Below, in pieces: positions 43,727 to 51,811 of a stretch of DNA of 64,000 nt. Numbering within the stretch: the first letter of the stretch is position 1; each line of letters starts with the position of its first letter. A program made the position numbers and the translations under genes. The DNA is from Marinifilum_A sediminis (GTDB lineage: Bacteria; Bacteroidota; Bacteroidia; Bacteroidales; Marinifilaceae): contig CANMCX010000004.1 in assembly GCA_947496465.1 (NCBI GenBank), forward strand, positions 184,179-248,178, written 5' to 3'. The notes under the pieces are model-generated. The model was not told where the DNA came from. It did no database searches and was given only the letters and a program-made list of their open reading frames with translations.

Positions 43727-44938
43727 TTACAATCCTAATTTCTCTTTCATTTCTTTAGACAATGCATCTTTGTGAATCATGAATGACATTGTTTTATAAG
43801 CTACAAATGGGAAAGATGCATAAAAATATCCATCATATTTGTTGCTATCATCAGCCCATGAGTTTTTCACGATAAAATACTTGTTGTCTTGCTGATCTTT
43901 AGCAATACCAACCATGTGCATTCCATGATCATCTGTTGTAGTATAATTGTCAAAAGCAATCTGACGCATCTCCTGAGTAATAACCTTTTCCTTTACAGGT
44001 CCAGCTTCACCTTTAAGCTTAGCATCTTTTTCGTCCTTTGATAAAGATTCCCATTTTGAAATCTCAGAATCACTCATGTTCTTTGTAGTTGCATCTGGAA
44101 CAATAGCAATACCTTTTCTGTACATGAATCCTTTTTCACTTACGTCCGAAGCCCAACCAATTGAATAACCTTTCATGATTGCATCTTCCATAATCTGCAT
44201 CATTTCATTCATTGGAACATTGTAAACCTCATCCCACAACCAGTTATCTGGTACTTCGATAATGAATTTTTCATAGAATGGGTGGTGAGTGTAAGAAGAA
44301 ATTTCGATATAATCATCAGCATTTACGCCAACAAAATCCTTCGCAAATGATTTTGGAGTATACTCTTTTCCTTCATATTCAAATTTCTCTGGAGTTTCGC
44401 CTAAATAAGCATCCAACACACCATCGAAACCTTTGTGCCATACCGGTGTAATCTTGCGGTTTTTATTCTTAATAACTGCAGTAACGTAATCTTTCAATAT
44501 CGCATCTAACTCACCATGAGTATGTCCAGACTCACCATAGTTTAATCCTTCGTAAACATTCTCAGGAACGATTCCATAGTTTTTCAACACATAAGTAACA
44601 TCGTGAAATGCTCCACCGCCACCAAAATTAAAATGTCCGTTCATTCGAACATGCTTAATTGCTTTATCCGAATAACAATTGTACACGACGAACATTTCCG
44701 ATAAATCCACCTCTGGCTTACCCATTCTCATCATTTCTGACTCGATAAAAGACAAACCAGAAAATGACCAACAAGTACCAGATCTGTGCTGATCTTTTAC
44801 CGAAGTAGCTGGTAATCTTTTGATATCAGAAAACTGATACGACTCTTTTTCTTTCTTCTCTTTTTTCTTTGCTTCTACTGAACCGGATAATAGTAAACCG
44901 GCAGCCAAAAGCCCAATACTTAGGAACTTTATTTTCAT
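43727..44938 (-). CDS. C1-family cysteine peptidase, exported (bleomycin hydrolase/aminopeptidase C-like)
   Basis: The 403-residue enzyme has a signal peptide (MKIKFLSIGLLAAGLLLSGSVEA) and a Lys-rich linker. The papain-like catalytic residues are Cys56 in SGTCWSFSG, His in DDHGMHMVG (~345) and Asn in VKNSW (~367). The size and spacing, with a large insert between Cys and His, resemble peptidase C1B (PepC/bleomycin hydrolase), but those are cytosolic and this one is exported. It probably degrades peptides in the periplasm or outside. It is monocistronic and followed by a good terminator. Confidence 0.9.
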   Translation of the reverse strand: MKIKFLSIGLLAAGLLLSGSVEAKKKEKKEKESYQFSDIKRLPATSVKDQHRSGTCWSFSGLSFIESEMMRMGKPEVDLSEMFVVYNCYSDKAIKHVRMNGHFNFGGGGAFHDVTYVLKNYGIVPENVYEGLNYGESGHTHGELDAILKDYVTAVIKNKNRKITPVWHKGFDGVLDAYLGETPEKFEYEGKEYTPKSFAKDFVGVNADDYIEISSYTHHPFYEKFIIEVPDNWLWDEVYNVPMNEMMQIMEDAIMKGYSIGWASDVSEKGFMYRKGIAIVPDATTKNMSDSEISKWESLSKDEKDAKLKGEAGPVKEKVITQEMRQIAFDNYTTTDDHGMHMVGIAKDQQDNKYFIVKNSWADDSNKYDGYFYASFPFVAYKTMSFMIHKDALSKEMKEKLGL

Positions 44939-45072
44939 TGCTTGTTGCTATTTATAAAATCTATTCAAACGGTTGCAAAAATAGTAAAATCAATATCTCA
45001 GACAACGATTTTCCTCAGTTTCCATCGTATTTTCGATAAACGGATATCTTTTCTCGTTCTATCCCATTAAAA

Positions 45073-45101
45073 AAGGAGGTTTAGCTTTGCTAAACCTCCT
45101 T
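45073..45101 (-). terminator. Intrinsic terminator of the cytidylate-kinase-like gene
   Basis: Perfect 13-bp arms AAGGAGGTTTAGC/GCTAAACCTCCTT with a 3-nt loop are followed on the minus strand by TTTT. It is 22 bp beyond the stop at 45123. Confidence 0.9.
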
Positions 45102-45122
45102 ATAAATCTAAAAATACACCGA

Positions 45123-45833
45123 TCAACCCATAACAATTTGTTTTCCCAAAACTCCTTTTTTCTCCATTAAAGAAATGCTAGCGTCAACAATTTGTTCATC
45201 GGTAATTTGCTTTGAATTAAAAATGACATCAAAAACGGTATTCGGAAGAGGTTCCTTATTAAAGTAATTCCTAAGGATCTCTCTTTTCTTATCTATATCA
45301 TTTGCATATTTGATCATTTCATCCATGCTCAACTTGTAAATTTTCTGCAATTGTGTAGCTCTCCATTCCAATGGTGCTTGCAATTTTATATGAAAAGATC
45401 TTTCAATATCATTAGTAAGCACAACCCCACCTCTACCGATAATAATGCAGTTGCCTTTGCAAGCGAAAGATTTCACAACCTCAGCAATTGTTTTCTTAAT
45501 CTTTCTGTCACTATGATAGTACTTACTCGACAAAGCACCCAAAATTTCATCCCAGGTAGATTTCTCCTTAGAATTAAATACATATTCAAGTTTTGCAGGA
45601 TCTAAATTTAACTCCCGGGCAGAACGCTCCAAAATCTCCTTGGTTAAACAATTCCATTTCTTTCCTGTTTTGTGGCTTAATTTTTCTGCCATCATATTCG
45701 CAATATTAATAGCAGTACAACCACATTCCCGAGAAATGGTTACAACCGGTCCTTCGCAAAACATTTCCCTTTTAGGATCAATGATTTTAGACTCGTACCG
45801 CTTTTCCATATATTTCAATAAAATATTGTCCAT
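45123..45833 (-). CDS. Cytidylate-kinase-like family protein
   Basis: The 236-residue protein has VVTISRECGCTAINIANMMAEKL near the N-terminus, where a Cmk P-loop would be GxxGxGK but here reads SRECGCTA. Next come a CIIIGRGG strand and FHIKLQAPLEWRATQ (LID-like Arg). This fits the 'cytidylate kinase-like' family (PF13189-type) and not the housekeeping Cmk, so nucleotide-kinase activity is uncertain. The ATG at 45833 is chosen because AGGAGG at 45839-45844 gives a 5-nt spacer; an in-frame GTG at 45839 overlaps this SD. Such a strong SD is unusual for Bacteroidota. The gene is divergent from the TPR gene. Confidence 0.82.
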   Translation of the reverse strand: MDNILLKYMEKRYESKIIDPKREMFCEGPVVTISRECGCTAINIANMMAEKLSHKTGKKWNCLTKEILERSARELNLDPAKLEYVFNSKEKSTWDEILGALSSKYYHSDRKIKKTIAEVVKSFACKGNCIIIGRGGVVLTNDIERSFHIKLQAPLEWRATQLQKIYKLSMDEMIKYANDIDKKREILRNYFNKEPLPNTVFDVIFNSKQITDEQIVDASISLMEKKGVLGKQIVMG

Positions 45834-45838
45834 ATTCA

Positions 45839-45844
45839 CCTCCT
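45839..45844 (-). promoter_or_regulatory. Strong Shine-Dalgarno site AGGAGG
   Basis: A perfect anti-SD match lies 5 nt before the ATG at 45833. Few other genes in this window show one, and it decides the start over the upstream GTG. Confidence 0.75.
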
Positions 45845-45977
45845 AATTCGTTAATTTCTTTCTATATAATTTAAGATTTTTTAAGAAGATATGAAAATAG
45901 AAAGGCTCACTTTTTGTTATATAGAGTGATTATTAAAAGAAGGAAATATTAATTTTATAAATTTGTATTCGAAAATT

Positions 45978-47984
45978 ATGCCTCACCCTAAAAAAAATCA
46001 AATGCGCGCGTTACTTATATTCTTAGTCTTAGGATTTACATTGTCTATTTCCTCTGTGCAACTTAAGGCTCAGCTTAACACAAACAATATATTCGATAAA
46101 GGACGAAATGCCATTTATTTTGATGATTATACCGAAGCAATAACCAAATTCAATGATATCATTCGTGTTAAACCTTATCTTCCTGAGCCCTACTTTTTCA
46201 GGGGGTTAGCCAAATCGTATCTGGAAGATTTTAACGGAGCCATTGTAGATTACACCAAAGCCATAGAATTAAATCCCAATTACACCTTCGCCTACTTGTA
46301 TCGAGGGATTGCGAAACAAAGTTTGAAAAAATACCCGCAAGCTATTGCTGATTTTAATCGGGCATTGGAATTTAAACCCAATTATGCCGACATCTATTTT
46401 AGTAAAGGAAACAGCTTGTTCTCCTTAAAAAAATACAAGGAAGCCAACGAAAACTACTCAAAAGCAATTCAAATTGATCCGGAATTGATGGGTGCCTACT
46501 TAAACAGAGCACTGGTTCGTGACCATTTAGATGATACCGATGGGGCAATTCAGGATTGCAATAAGGCAATTCAATTAAACAACTTTTCGTCTAATGCTTT
46601 TGGAAATAGAGGCTATCTAAAATTTAAGAAAAAAGAATACGACGAAGCGATTATGGATTACAATCGTGCCTTAAAAATTGATCCTAAAAATACCAGGGTA
46701 TTAATGAGCAGGGGTTTTGCCAACTACGAACTAAAAAATCTACAAGCCACACTCGACGATTACAATAAAGTTCTGGAAATTGATCCGAATAACGCACATT
46801 GTTATTACAATAGAGCTCTCTTACGATCAGAAATCGGTGATTACAACTCGGCAATCGATGATTTCAATAGTGTATTGGAAATGAATCCTGACAACATGTT
46901 GATCTACTTTAATCGAGGATTTGTTAAAAGAGATATTGGTGACTACTATGGAGCCATTGCCGATTATAGTACTGCAATTAGAATCTACCCCGATTTTGCC
47001 AAGGCTTATTTAGCCAGAGCTTCTGTAAAGAGTCAATTGAATAATCCCAAAGGTGCAATCCAGGATAGAAACCAGGCATTGCTGATTATTGAGAAGTACA
47101 AGAAGATGAAAAATGAAGGTGCAATGTCTGCCTTTGTTGATACCACCGAAAACTTCCAGAAACTAATCGACCTAAATTCAAGAGAGTCCTTTACCGAAAA
47201 AATCATAAAAGGTCGTGTTCAGGATAAATATGTAAGTATTGAGCTGGAAGATAACTTTCATCTTACTCATTTGAGTATGGATAGCCTTCGTGCAGGAAAA
47301 ATTCAATACTACGATCAAACGATCATGCATTACAATCAAAAACAGAATTACAGTCCTGCCTTTACGCTTTCGAACAGCCAGTTAAGATACCCGAAAAAAT
47401 TAGTAGATAAACAATTGAAAATTGCGGATGAGCAGATTGACTCTAAAAATCCAAAAGGATATTTCCATAAAGGAACTTATCAGTTAATGGATAAGAAATA
47501 CAACAATGCAATTGAAGATCTTAGTAAAGCTATTGAAAAGGAGCCAGGATTTGCTTTGGCCTATTTCAACAGAGCCAATGCTCTGGTTGCCATGACAGAT
47601 TACATACAATCGGTAGGATCGACGGACGAGACGATTATTAGTTTAAGACCAGAAGAGAAAAAAGGAAATAATGAAGTTATTGTAGATTACGGAAGTGCAA
47701 TTAAAGATTACACTCGCGCAATTCAAATTGATCCTTCCTTTACTTTTTCAATATTCAACAGAGCCAATGCCTATGCCAAATCTAAACAGCTTAAAAAAGC
47801 TTTGGTAGATTACGATTGGGTGATTCAGTTGGATCCAAACTTTAAAGAGGCCTATTACAACCGTGGTTTGGTATATCTTATATTGGAAAACAAAGATTTG
47901 GCTTACGAAGATTTAAGTTTAGCTGGCGAATTGGGCTTACCAAATGCCTATAATGTTATTAAACGATATTGTAACAAGGAGTAG
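45978..47984 (+). CDS. Exported TPR-repeat protein
   Basis: The frame opens with TTG at 45963, but that TTG lies inside a TAAATTTG promoter-like box, so the ATG at 45978 is used (another ATG at 46002 starts the hydrophobic segment directly). The 668-residue product has a signal peptide ending VQLKAQ. About ten consecutive 34-residue TPRs follow from ~40 to 385 (recurrent Y-x-x-AI-x-DYxxAIxLxPxY), then a spacer (~385-500) and three or four more TPRs to the end (NNAIEDLSKAIEKEPGFALAYFNRA). It is a periplasmic or surface scaffold by analogy. It lies 36 bp before rarA, so the two may form an operon. Confidence 0.87.
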   Translation: MPHPKKNQMRALLIFLVLGFTLSISSVQLKAQLNTNNIFDKGRNAIYFDDYTEAITKFNDIIRVKPYLPEPYFFRGLAKSYLEDFNGAIVDYTKAIELNPNYTFAYLYRGIAKQSLKKYPQAIADFNRALEFKPNYADIYFSKGNSLFSLKKYKEANENYSKAIQIDPELMGAYLNRALVRDHLDDTDGAIQDCNKAIQLNNFSSNAFGNRGYLKFKKKEYDEAIMDYNRALKIDPKNTRVLMSRGFANYELKNLQATLDDYNKVLEIDPNNAHCYYNRALLRSEIGDYNSAIDDFNSVLEMNPDNMLIYFNRGFVKRDIGDYYGAIADYSTAIRIYPDFAKAYLARASVKSQLNNPKGAIQDRNQALLIIEKYKKMKNEGAMSAFVDTTENFQKLIDLNSRESFTEKIIKGRVQDKYVSIELEDNFHLTHLSMDSLRAGKIQYYDQTIMHYNQKQNYSPAFTLSNSQLRYPKKLVDKQLKIADEQIDSKNPKGYFHKGTYQLMDKKYNNAIEDLSKAIEKEPGFALAYFNRANALVAMTDYIQSVGSTDETIISLRPEEKKGNNEVIVDYGSAIKDYTRAIQIDPSFTFSIFNRANAYAKSKQLKKALVDYDWVIQLDPNFKEAYYNRGLVYLILENKDLAYEDLSLAGELGLPNAYNVIKRYCNKE

Positions 47985-48020
47985 CCTTAACATTACTTTA
48001 ACAAGATACCATAAGAATAA

Positions 48021-49295
48021 ATGACACCAAATCAACCATTAGCTGAAAGACTACGACCAACAGATCTTCAAAATTATCTTGGTCAAAAACATCTTGTAGG
48101 AGAAAAAGCTGTTCTTCGAAAAATGATCGAATCTGGAAATATCTCCTCTTTCATTTTATGGGGACCTCCTGGTGTTGGCAAAACGACCTTGGCGAAGATT
48201 ATCGCCAATCAGTTGAACAGGCCATTTTATACGCTGTCGGCTGTTAATTCTGGTGTTAAAGATGTTCGGGAAGTGATCTCGAAAGCTGAAAAACAAAAGT
48301 TCTTTTCCACACCCAATCCCATTCTTTTTATAGATGAGATTCATCGATTTAGCAAATCTCAGCAAGATTCACTGCTTGGTGCTGTCGAAAATGGAACGGT
48401 TACACTTATTGGTGCAACCACCGAAAATCCTTCTTTTGAAGTGATTTCTCCTCTTTTGTCACGTTGCCAGGTGTATGTACTGAAAGCTCAGGAGAAGGAA
48501 GATTTAGTACAATTGATAGAGCATGCAATAAAGAATGACAACTACTTAAAAGAGAAACAAATTGAAATACAGGAGAAGGATGCTTTACTGAAATTTTCAG
48601 GTGGTGATGCTCGTAAACTTCTTAATATTCTTGAGTTGGTTATCAACTCTCAAACTACCGATGAAATTACAATTACGAATGAGTTGGTAACGAAAGAACT
48701 GCAAGAAAATCCATCGATGTATGATAAAGATGGAGAACAGCATTACGATATCGCTTCGGCACTAATCAAATCGATTCGCGGAAGTGATCCCGATGCAGCC
48801 GTTTATTGGTTAGCCCGAATGATTGAAGGAGGTGAAGACGCGAAATTTATTGCCAGACGTTTGGTGATATCGGCAAGTGAAGACATTGGATTGGCAAATC
48901 CCAATGCCCTACTATTAGCTAATACTTGTTTTCAATCGGTTAATGTTGTAGGAATGCCAGAATCCAGAATTATCTTATCTGAAACAGCCATTTACCTGGC
49001 AACATCACCCAAAAGTAATGCCTCTTATTTGGCAATAGGAAAAGCACAAGCTCTGGTTCGTGAAACCGGAAACCTTGCCGTGCCTTTGCATTTAAGAAAT
49101 GCTCCTACTAAATTAATGAAGAAGCTCGATTATGGAACCAACTATAAGTACTCTCATGATTATCCGGGAAACTTTGTAAATCAACAGTTTCTTCCAAATG
49201 AAATCAAGAATCAAAGACTCTATTATCCTCAACAAAACCCTCAGGAATTAAAAATTTGGGAACGATTAAAAGGCTGGTGGAAAAATCGATTCTAA
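48021..49295 (+). CDS. rarA: Replication-associated recombination protein A (RarA/MgsA AAA+ ATPase)
   Basis: The 424-residue protein has the normal length of bacterial RarA. Its N-terminus is PLAERLRPTDLQNYLGQKHL, the Walker A is GPPGVGKTTLAK (~50-60), Walker B is ILFIDEIHRFSKSQQD and sensor 1 is LIGATTENPSFE. The C-terminal oligomerisation domain carries IKSIRGSDPDAAVYWLARMIEGGED, shown in part here (IRGSDPDAAVYWLARM), and SEDIGLANPNALL. RarA acts at stalled forks with the clamp loader-like fold. It follows the TPR gene closely. The gene is intact and is followed directly by the ~310-bp repeat array. Confidence 0.97.
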   Translation: MTPNQPLAERLRPTDLQNYLGQKHLVGEKAVLRKMIESGNISSFILWGPPGVGKTTLAKIIANQLNRPFYTLSAVNSGVKDVREVISKAEKQKFFSTPNPILFIDEIHRFSKSQQDSLLGAVENGTVTLIGATTENPSFEVISPLLSRCQVYVLKAQEKEDLVQLIEHAIKNDNYLKEKQIEIQEKDALLKFSGGDARKLLNILELVINSQTTDEITITNELVTKELQENPSMYDKDGEQHYDIASALIKSIRGSDPDAAVYWLARMIEGGEDAKFIARRLVISASEDIGLANPNALLLANTCFQSVNVVGMPESRIILSETAIYLATSPKSNASYLAIGKAQALVRETGNLAVPLHLRNAPTKLMKKLDYGTNYKYSHDYPGNFVNQQFLPNEIKNQRLYYPQQNPQELKIWERLKGWWKNRF

Positions 49296-49312
49296 GCAAG
49301 CCAAATTCTGTG

Positions 49313-49361
49313 CTTCCTTTCTCATCAATAAAGAAAGGAAGAGCCTCTGCGGCTTGAGCAG
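49313..49361. repeat. Repeat-element end module (hairpin plus CTGC box), partial copy
   Basis: CTTCCTTTCT/AGAAAGGAAG arms are followed by CTGCGGCTTGAGCAG. This is only the 3' module of the ~310-bp repeat, lying 17 bp after the rarA stop. The loop ATCAATA differs from the ATCAATG of other copies. Confidence 0.8.
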
Positions 49362-49671
49362 AAAAAATAGATGAAATAGCTTTAGCTACTATATAAAACA
49401 AAACAGATTGCCTCAAAAGAATGGTCTTATTTAATACTATAAGTTTAAAGCAAACTTCCAATACTAATTCGTCTCTTACTGGGCATCTTAAGGGCAAACG
49501 GATAATACGAAGAAGAACTTTTAGTAAGACGGATAAGCTGAGAACTTGTTCGAAGATCACTCCGCCGCACTTAAAGTTTTTCAAGTAGAAGCAGTTTGGG
49601 TTTAAGCGTCCTAGATTCTTTGCTTCCTTTCTCATCAATGGAGAAAGGAAGAGCCTCTGCGGCTTGAGCAG
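49362..49671. repeat. ~310-bp dispersed repeat, copy A
   Basis: The copy has an upstream part (TGAAATAGCTTTAGCTACTA...), a ~195-bp conserved core from GGGCATCTTAAGG (49481), and an end module: stem CTTCCTTTCTC/GAGAAAGGAAG (49623-49651, loop ATCAATG) plus CTGCGGCTTGAGCAG. Copy C at 51126 is nearly identical over the whole length. A minus-strand frame exists across it but looks like a by-product. Confidence 0.85.
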
Positions 49672-49983
49672 AAAGAATAGATGAAATTGCTTTAGCTACT
49701 ATATAAAACTTAAGAGATTGTTTCAATAAAATGTTGTTAGGTTACTAGTATAACTTAATGTATACTTCTTTTTACCTATTCATGGCTTATGGGACATCTT
49801 AAGGACAAACTGATAATACGAAGAAGAACTTTTAGTAAGACGGAGAAGCTGAGAACTTGTTCGAAGATCACTCCGCCGCACTTAAAGTTTTTCAAGTAGA
49901 AGCAGTTTGGGTTTAAGCGTCCTAGATTCTTTACTTCCTTTCTCATCAATGGAGAAAGGAAGAGCCTCTGCGGCTTGAGCAGA
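49672..49983. repeat. ~310-bp dispersed repeat, copy B
   Basis: The core from GGGACATCTTAAGG (49791) and the end module (stem 49934-49962) are close to copy A. The upstream part is diverged (GTTGTTAGGTTACTAGTATAA). The period to copy A is about 310 bp. Confidence 0.85.
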
Positions 49984-50044
49984 TAATCAACTCTTAACTG
50001 AAGAATAATATTCCCACTATAATTAGAATAGAAGCAAAATTGCT

Positions 50045-50052
50045 TATTTTTG
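50045..50052 (+). promoter_or_regulatory. Possible -7 box (TATTTTTG) of kdsA
   Basis: TATTTTTG fits TAnnTTTG 22 nt before the ATG at 50074. No TTG is seen at the expected -33 position. Confidence 0.35.
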
Positions 50053-50073
50053 CCAAGAATAAAATTGAATATC

Positions 50074-50892
50074 ATGATAGCAAACATACCGAACATTAAA
50101 CATACCGATAGCGGTAACTTCTTTCTTTTAGCTGGTCCTTGCGCCATCGAAGGTGAGGAAATCGCAATGAAAATTGCTGAAAGAATTGTTGAAATTACCA
50201 ACAAACTTGAAATTCCATTTATTTTTAAAGGATCGTACCGCAAAGCGAATCGCTCAAGATTAGATTCTTTTGCAGGTATTGGTGATGAGAAAGCACTTAA
50301 AATCCTTAAGAAAGTAAGTGATACTTTTGGCGTTCCTACCGTAACCGATATTCACAGTGCAGAAGAAGCAGCAATGGCTGCTGAATATGTGGATGTATTG
50401 CAGATTCCAGCGTTCCTATGTCGTCAAACCGATTTATTGGTGGCTGCTGCTAAAACCGGTAAGGTGGTAAACATCAAGAAAGGACAATTCCTGGCTGCTG
50501 AATCGATGAAATTCGCAGTGAATAAGGTACGTGAAACAGGAAACGATCAGGTTGTATTAACCGATCGCGGTAACATGTTTGGTTACCAGGATATGATTGT
50601 AGACTACAGAGGAATTCCAGTAATGCAGGAAAACAATTGCCCGGTTGTATTGGATATTACTCACTCCTTACAACAACCAAATCAAGCTGGTGGTGTAACT
50701 GGCGGTCGTCCTGAATTAATCGAGACTGTTGCCAAAGCAGGTATTGCTGTTGGAGCCGACGGAATCTTTATCGAAACACATCCAGATCCAGCCAATGCAA
50801 AATCTGATGGAGCCAATATGTTGCATTTAGATTACCTAGAAGATCTACTTACAAAGCTTGTTGCCATTCGAAAAACAATCAACCAGTTTTAG
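50074..50892 (+). CDS. kdsA: 3-deoxy-8-phosphooctulonate synthase (KDO-8-P synthase)
   Basis: The ATG at 50074 (MIANIPNIKH) is used; the frame also opens with TTG at 50050, but that lies in a promoter-like box. The 272-residue enzyme has normal KdsA length and motifs: FLLAGPCAIEGEE, FIFKGSYRKANRS, TDIHSAEEA, LQIPAFLCRQTDLL, NIKKGQFLA, TDRGNMFGY, VLDITHSLQ and IFIETHPDP. It condenses PEP with arabinose-5-phosphate in lipopolysaccharide KDO synthesis, which marks a Gram-negative cell. The NIKKGQF and CRQTDLL Cys may indicate a metal-using form. It stands alone between two repeat arrays, without other KDO genes. Confidence 0.96.
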   Translation: MIANIPNIKHTDSGNFFLLAGPCAIEGEEIAMKIAERIVEITNKLEIPFIFKGSYRKANRSRLDSFAGIGDEKALKILKKVSDTFGVPTVTDIHSAEEAAMAAEYVDVLQIPAFLCRQTDLLVAAAKTGKVVNIKKGQFLAAESMKFAVNKVRETGNDQVVLTDRGNMFGYQDMIVDYRGIPVMQENNCPVVLDITHSLQQPNQAGGVTGGRPELIETVAKAGIAVGADGIFIETHPDPANAKSDGANMLHLDYLEDLLTKLVAIRKTINQF

Positions 50893-50970
50893 TTAAGCTT
50901 CAAATCTCAAGTTACAAGCTACAAGTTTTGGGACCGGCATCAGCTACGAAAGTGGGGACCCATAGGTAGA

Positions 50971-51036
50971 AAAAACGAAAAATAGAAATGCTGTTGAACG
51001 AGGAACGAGTGAGACTATCTATTTCTATTCGTTTTT
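50971..51036. repeat. Long imperfect hairpin after kdsA
   Basis: AAAAACGAAAAATAGAAAT (50971-50989) pairs with ATTTCTATTCGTTTTT (51021-51036) over 16 bp with a small bulge, enclosing CGAGGAACGAGTGAGAC. It could end the kdsA transcript, or be part of a dispersed repeat adjoining the array. Confidence 0.55.
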
Positions 51037-51077
51037 GAGCCGTGGTGGGTCACTGAGTAGATGCGCCGTAGATTTTT

Positions 51078-51125
51078 GTTACTTTTCATCAATGGAAAAG
51101 TAAAAACCCCCTGCGGCTTGAGCAG
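51078..51125. repeat. Repeat end module, stem variant
   Basis: The stem is TTACTTTTC/GAAAAGTAA (9 bp) around the same loop ATCAATG as in the other copies, then CTGCGGCTTGAGCAG. Both arms differ from CTTCCTTTCTC/GAGAAAGGAAG, yet pairing is kept. Confidence 0.8.
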
Positions 51126-51430
51126 AAAGAATAGATGAAATAGCTTTAGCTACTATATAAAACAGATTGTCTCAAAAGAAAGGTCTTATTTAATACTATT
51201 AGTTTAAAGTAAACTTCCAATACTAATTCGTCTCTCACTGGGCATCTTAAGGACAAACGGATAATACGAAGAAGAACTTTTAGTAAGACGGGGAAGCTGA
51301 GAACTTGTTCGAAGATCACCTCGCCGCACTTAAAGTTTTTCCAGTAGAAGCAGTTTGGGTTTAAGCGACCTAGATTCTTTGCTTCCTTTCTCAGCAATGG
51401 AGAAAGGAAGAGCCCCTGCGGCTTGAGCAG
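51126..51430. repeat. ~310-bp dispersed repeat, copy C
   Basis: Nearly the same sequence as copy A from GATGAAATAGCTTTAGCTAC to the end module (stem 51382-51410, loop AGCAATG). The conserved core begins GGGCATCTTAAGG at 51239. Confidence 0.85.
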
Positions 51431-51745
51431 AAAAACGAAACTGATTAGTAGTTATAACTATTAAATAATACAATTGAGGCTGTCTCAAAAAGATTGTTCA
51501 TTTAGGATTAGTATAACTAAAAACAAACTACCTATAATTATTCAAGATTTTAAGGACATCTTAAGGACGAGCTGGTTATATGCAGAATAACTTTTAGTAA
51601 GACGGGGAAGCTGAGAACTTGTTCGAAGATCACCTCGCTGCACTTAAAGTTTTTCAAGTAGAAGCAGTTTGGGTTTAAGCGACCTAGATTCTTTGCTTCC
51701 TTTCTCAGCAATGGAGAAAGGAAGAGCCCCTGCGGCTTGAGCAGA
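51431..51745. repeat. ~310-bp dispersed repeat, copy D
   Basis: The core starts near GGACATCTTAAGGAC (51554) and the end module has its stem at 51696-51724. The upstream part is divergent and contains GAGGCTGTCTCAAAAAG (51476-51492), which resembles insertion-sequence terminal repeats, but no partner end is visible. Confidence 0.8.
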
Positions 51746-51761
51746 AAAAATAGTATAAAAC

Positions 51762-51789
51762 AAAAGATCCGGTCTCCACCGGATCTTTC
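51762..51789 (-). terminator. Intrinsic terminator of the hydrogenase operon
   Basis: Perfect AAAGATCCGG/CCGGATCTTT arms with loop TCTCCA lie 23 bp after the hydA stop. A/T runs on both sides give U tracts in either direction. Confidence 0.85.
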
Positions 51790-51811
51790 TTTTTACAAAC
51801 TTACTTAATAA

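Noticed and set aside
45963..45977. TTG start of the TPR protein
   Set aside because: The TTG is the end of a TAAATTTG promoter-like box; the ATG at 45978 leaves a complete signal peptide.
49204..51397. Minus-strand frames (49204-49638, 49776-50243, 51146-51397) encoding similar peptides with GRLNPNCFYLKNFK
   Set aside because: They are translations of the ~310-bp repeats, differ in start and end, and one overlaps rarA and another kdsA. The conserved feature is the DNA/RNA stem-loop, not a coding frame.
51476..51492. Insertion-sequence end GAGGCTGTCTCAAAAAG
   Set aside because: It resembles IS terminal repeats, but no matching opposite end, target duplication or transposase remnant is visible.
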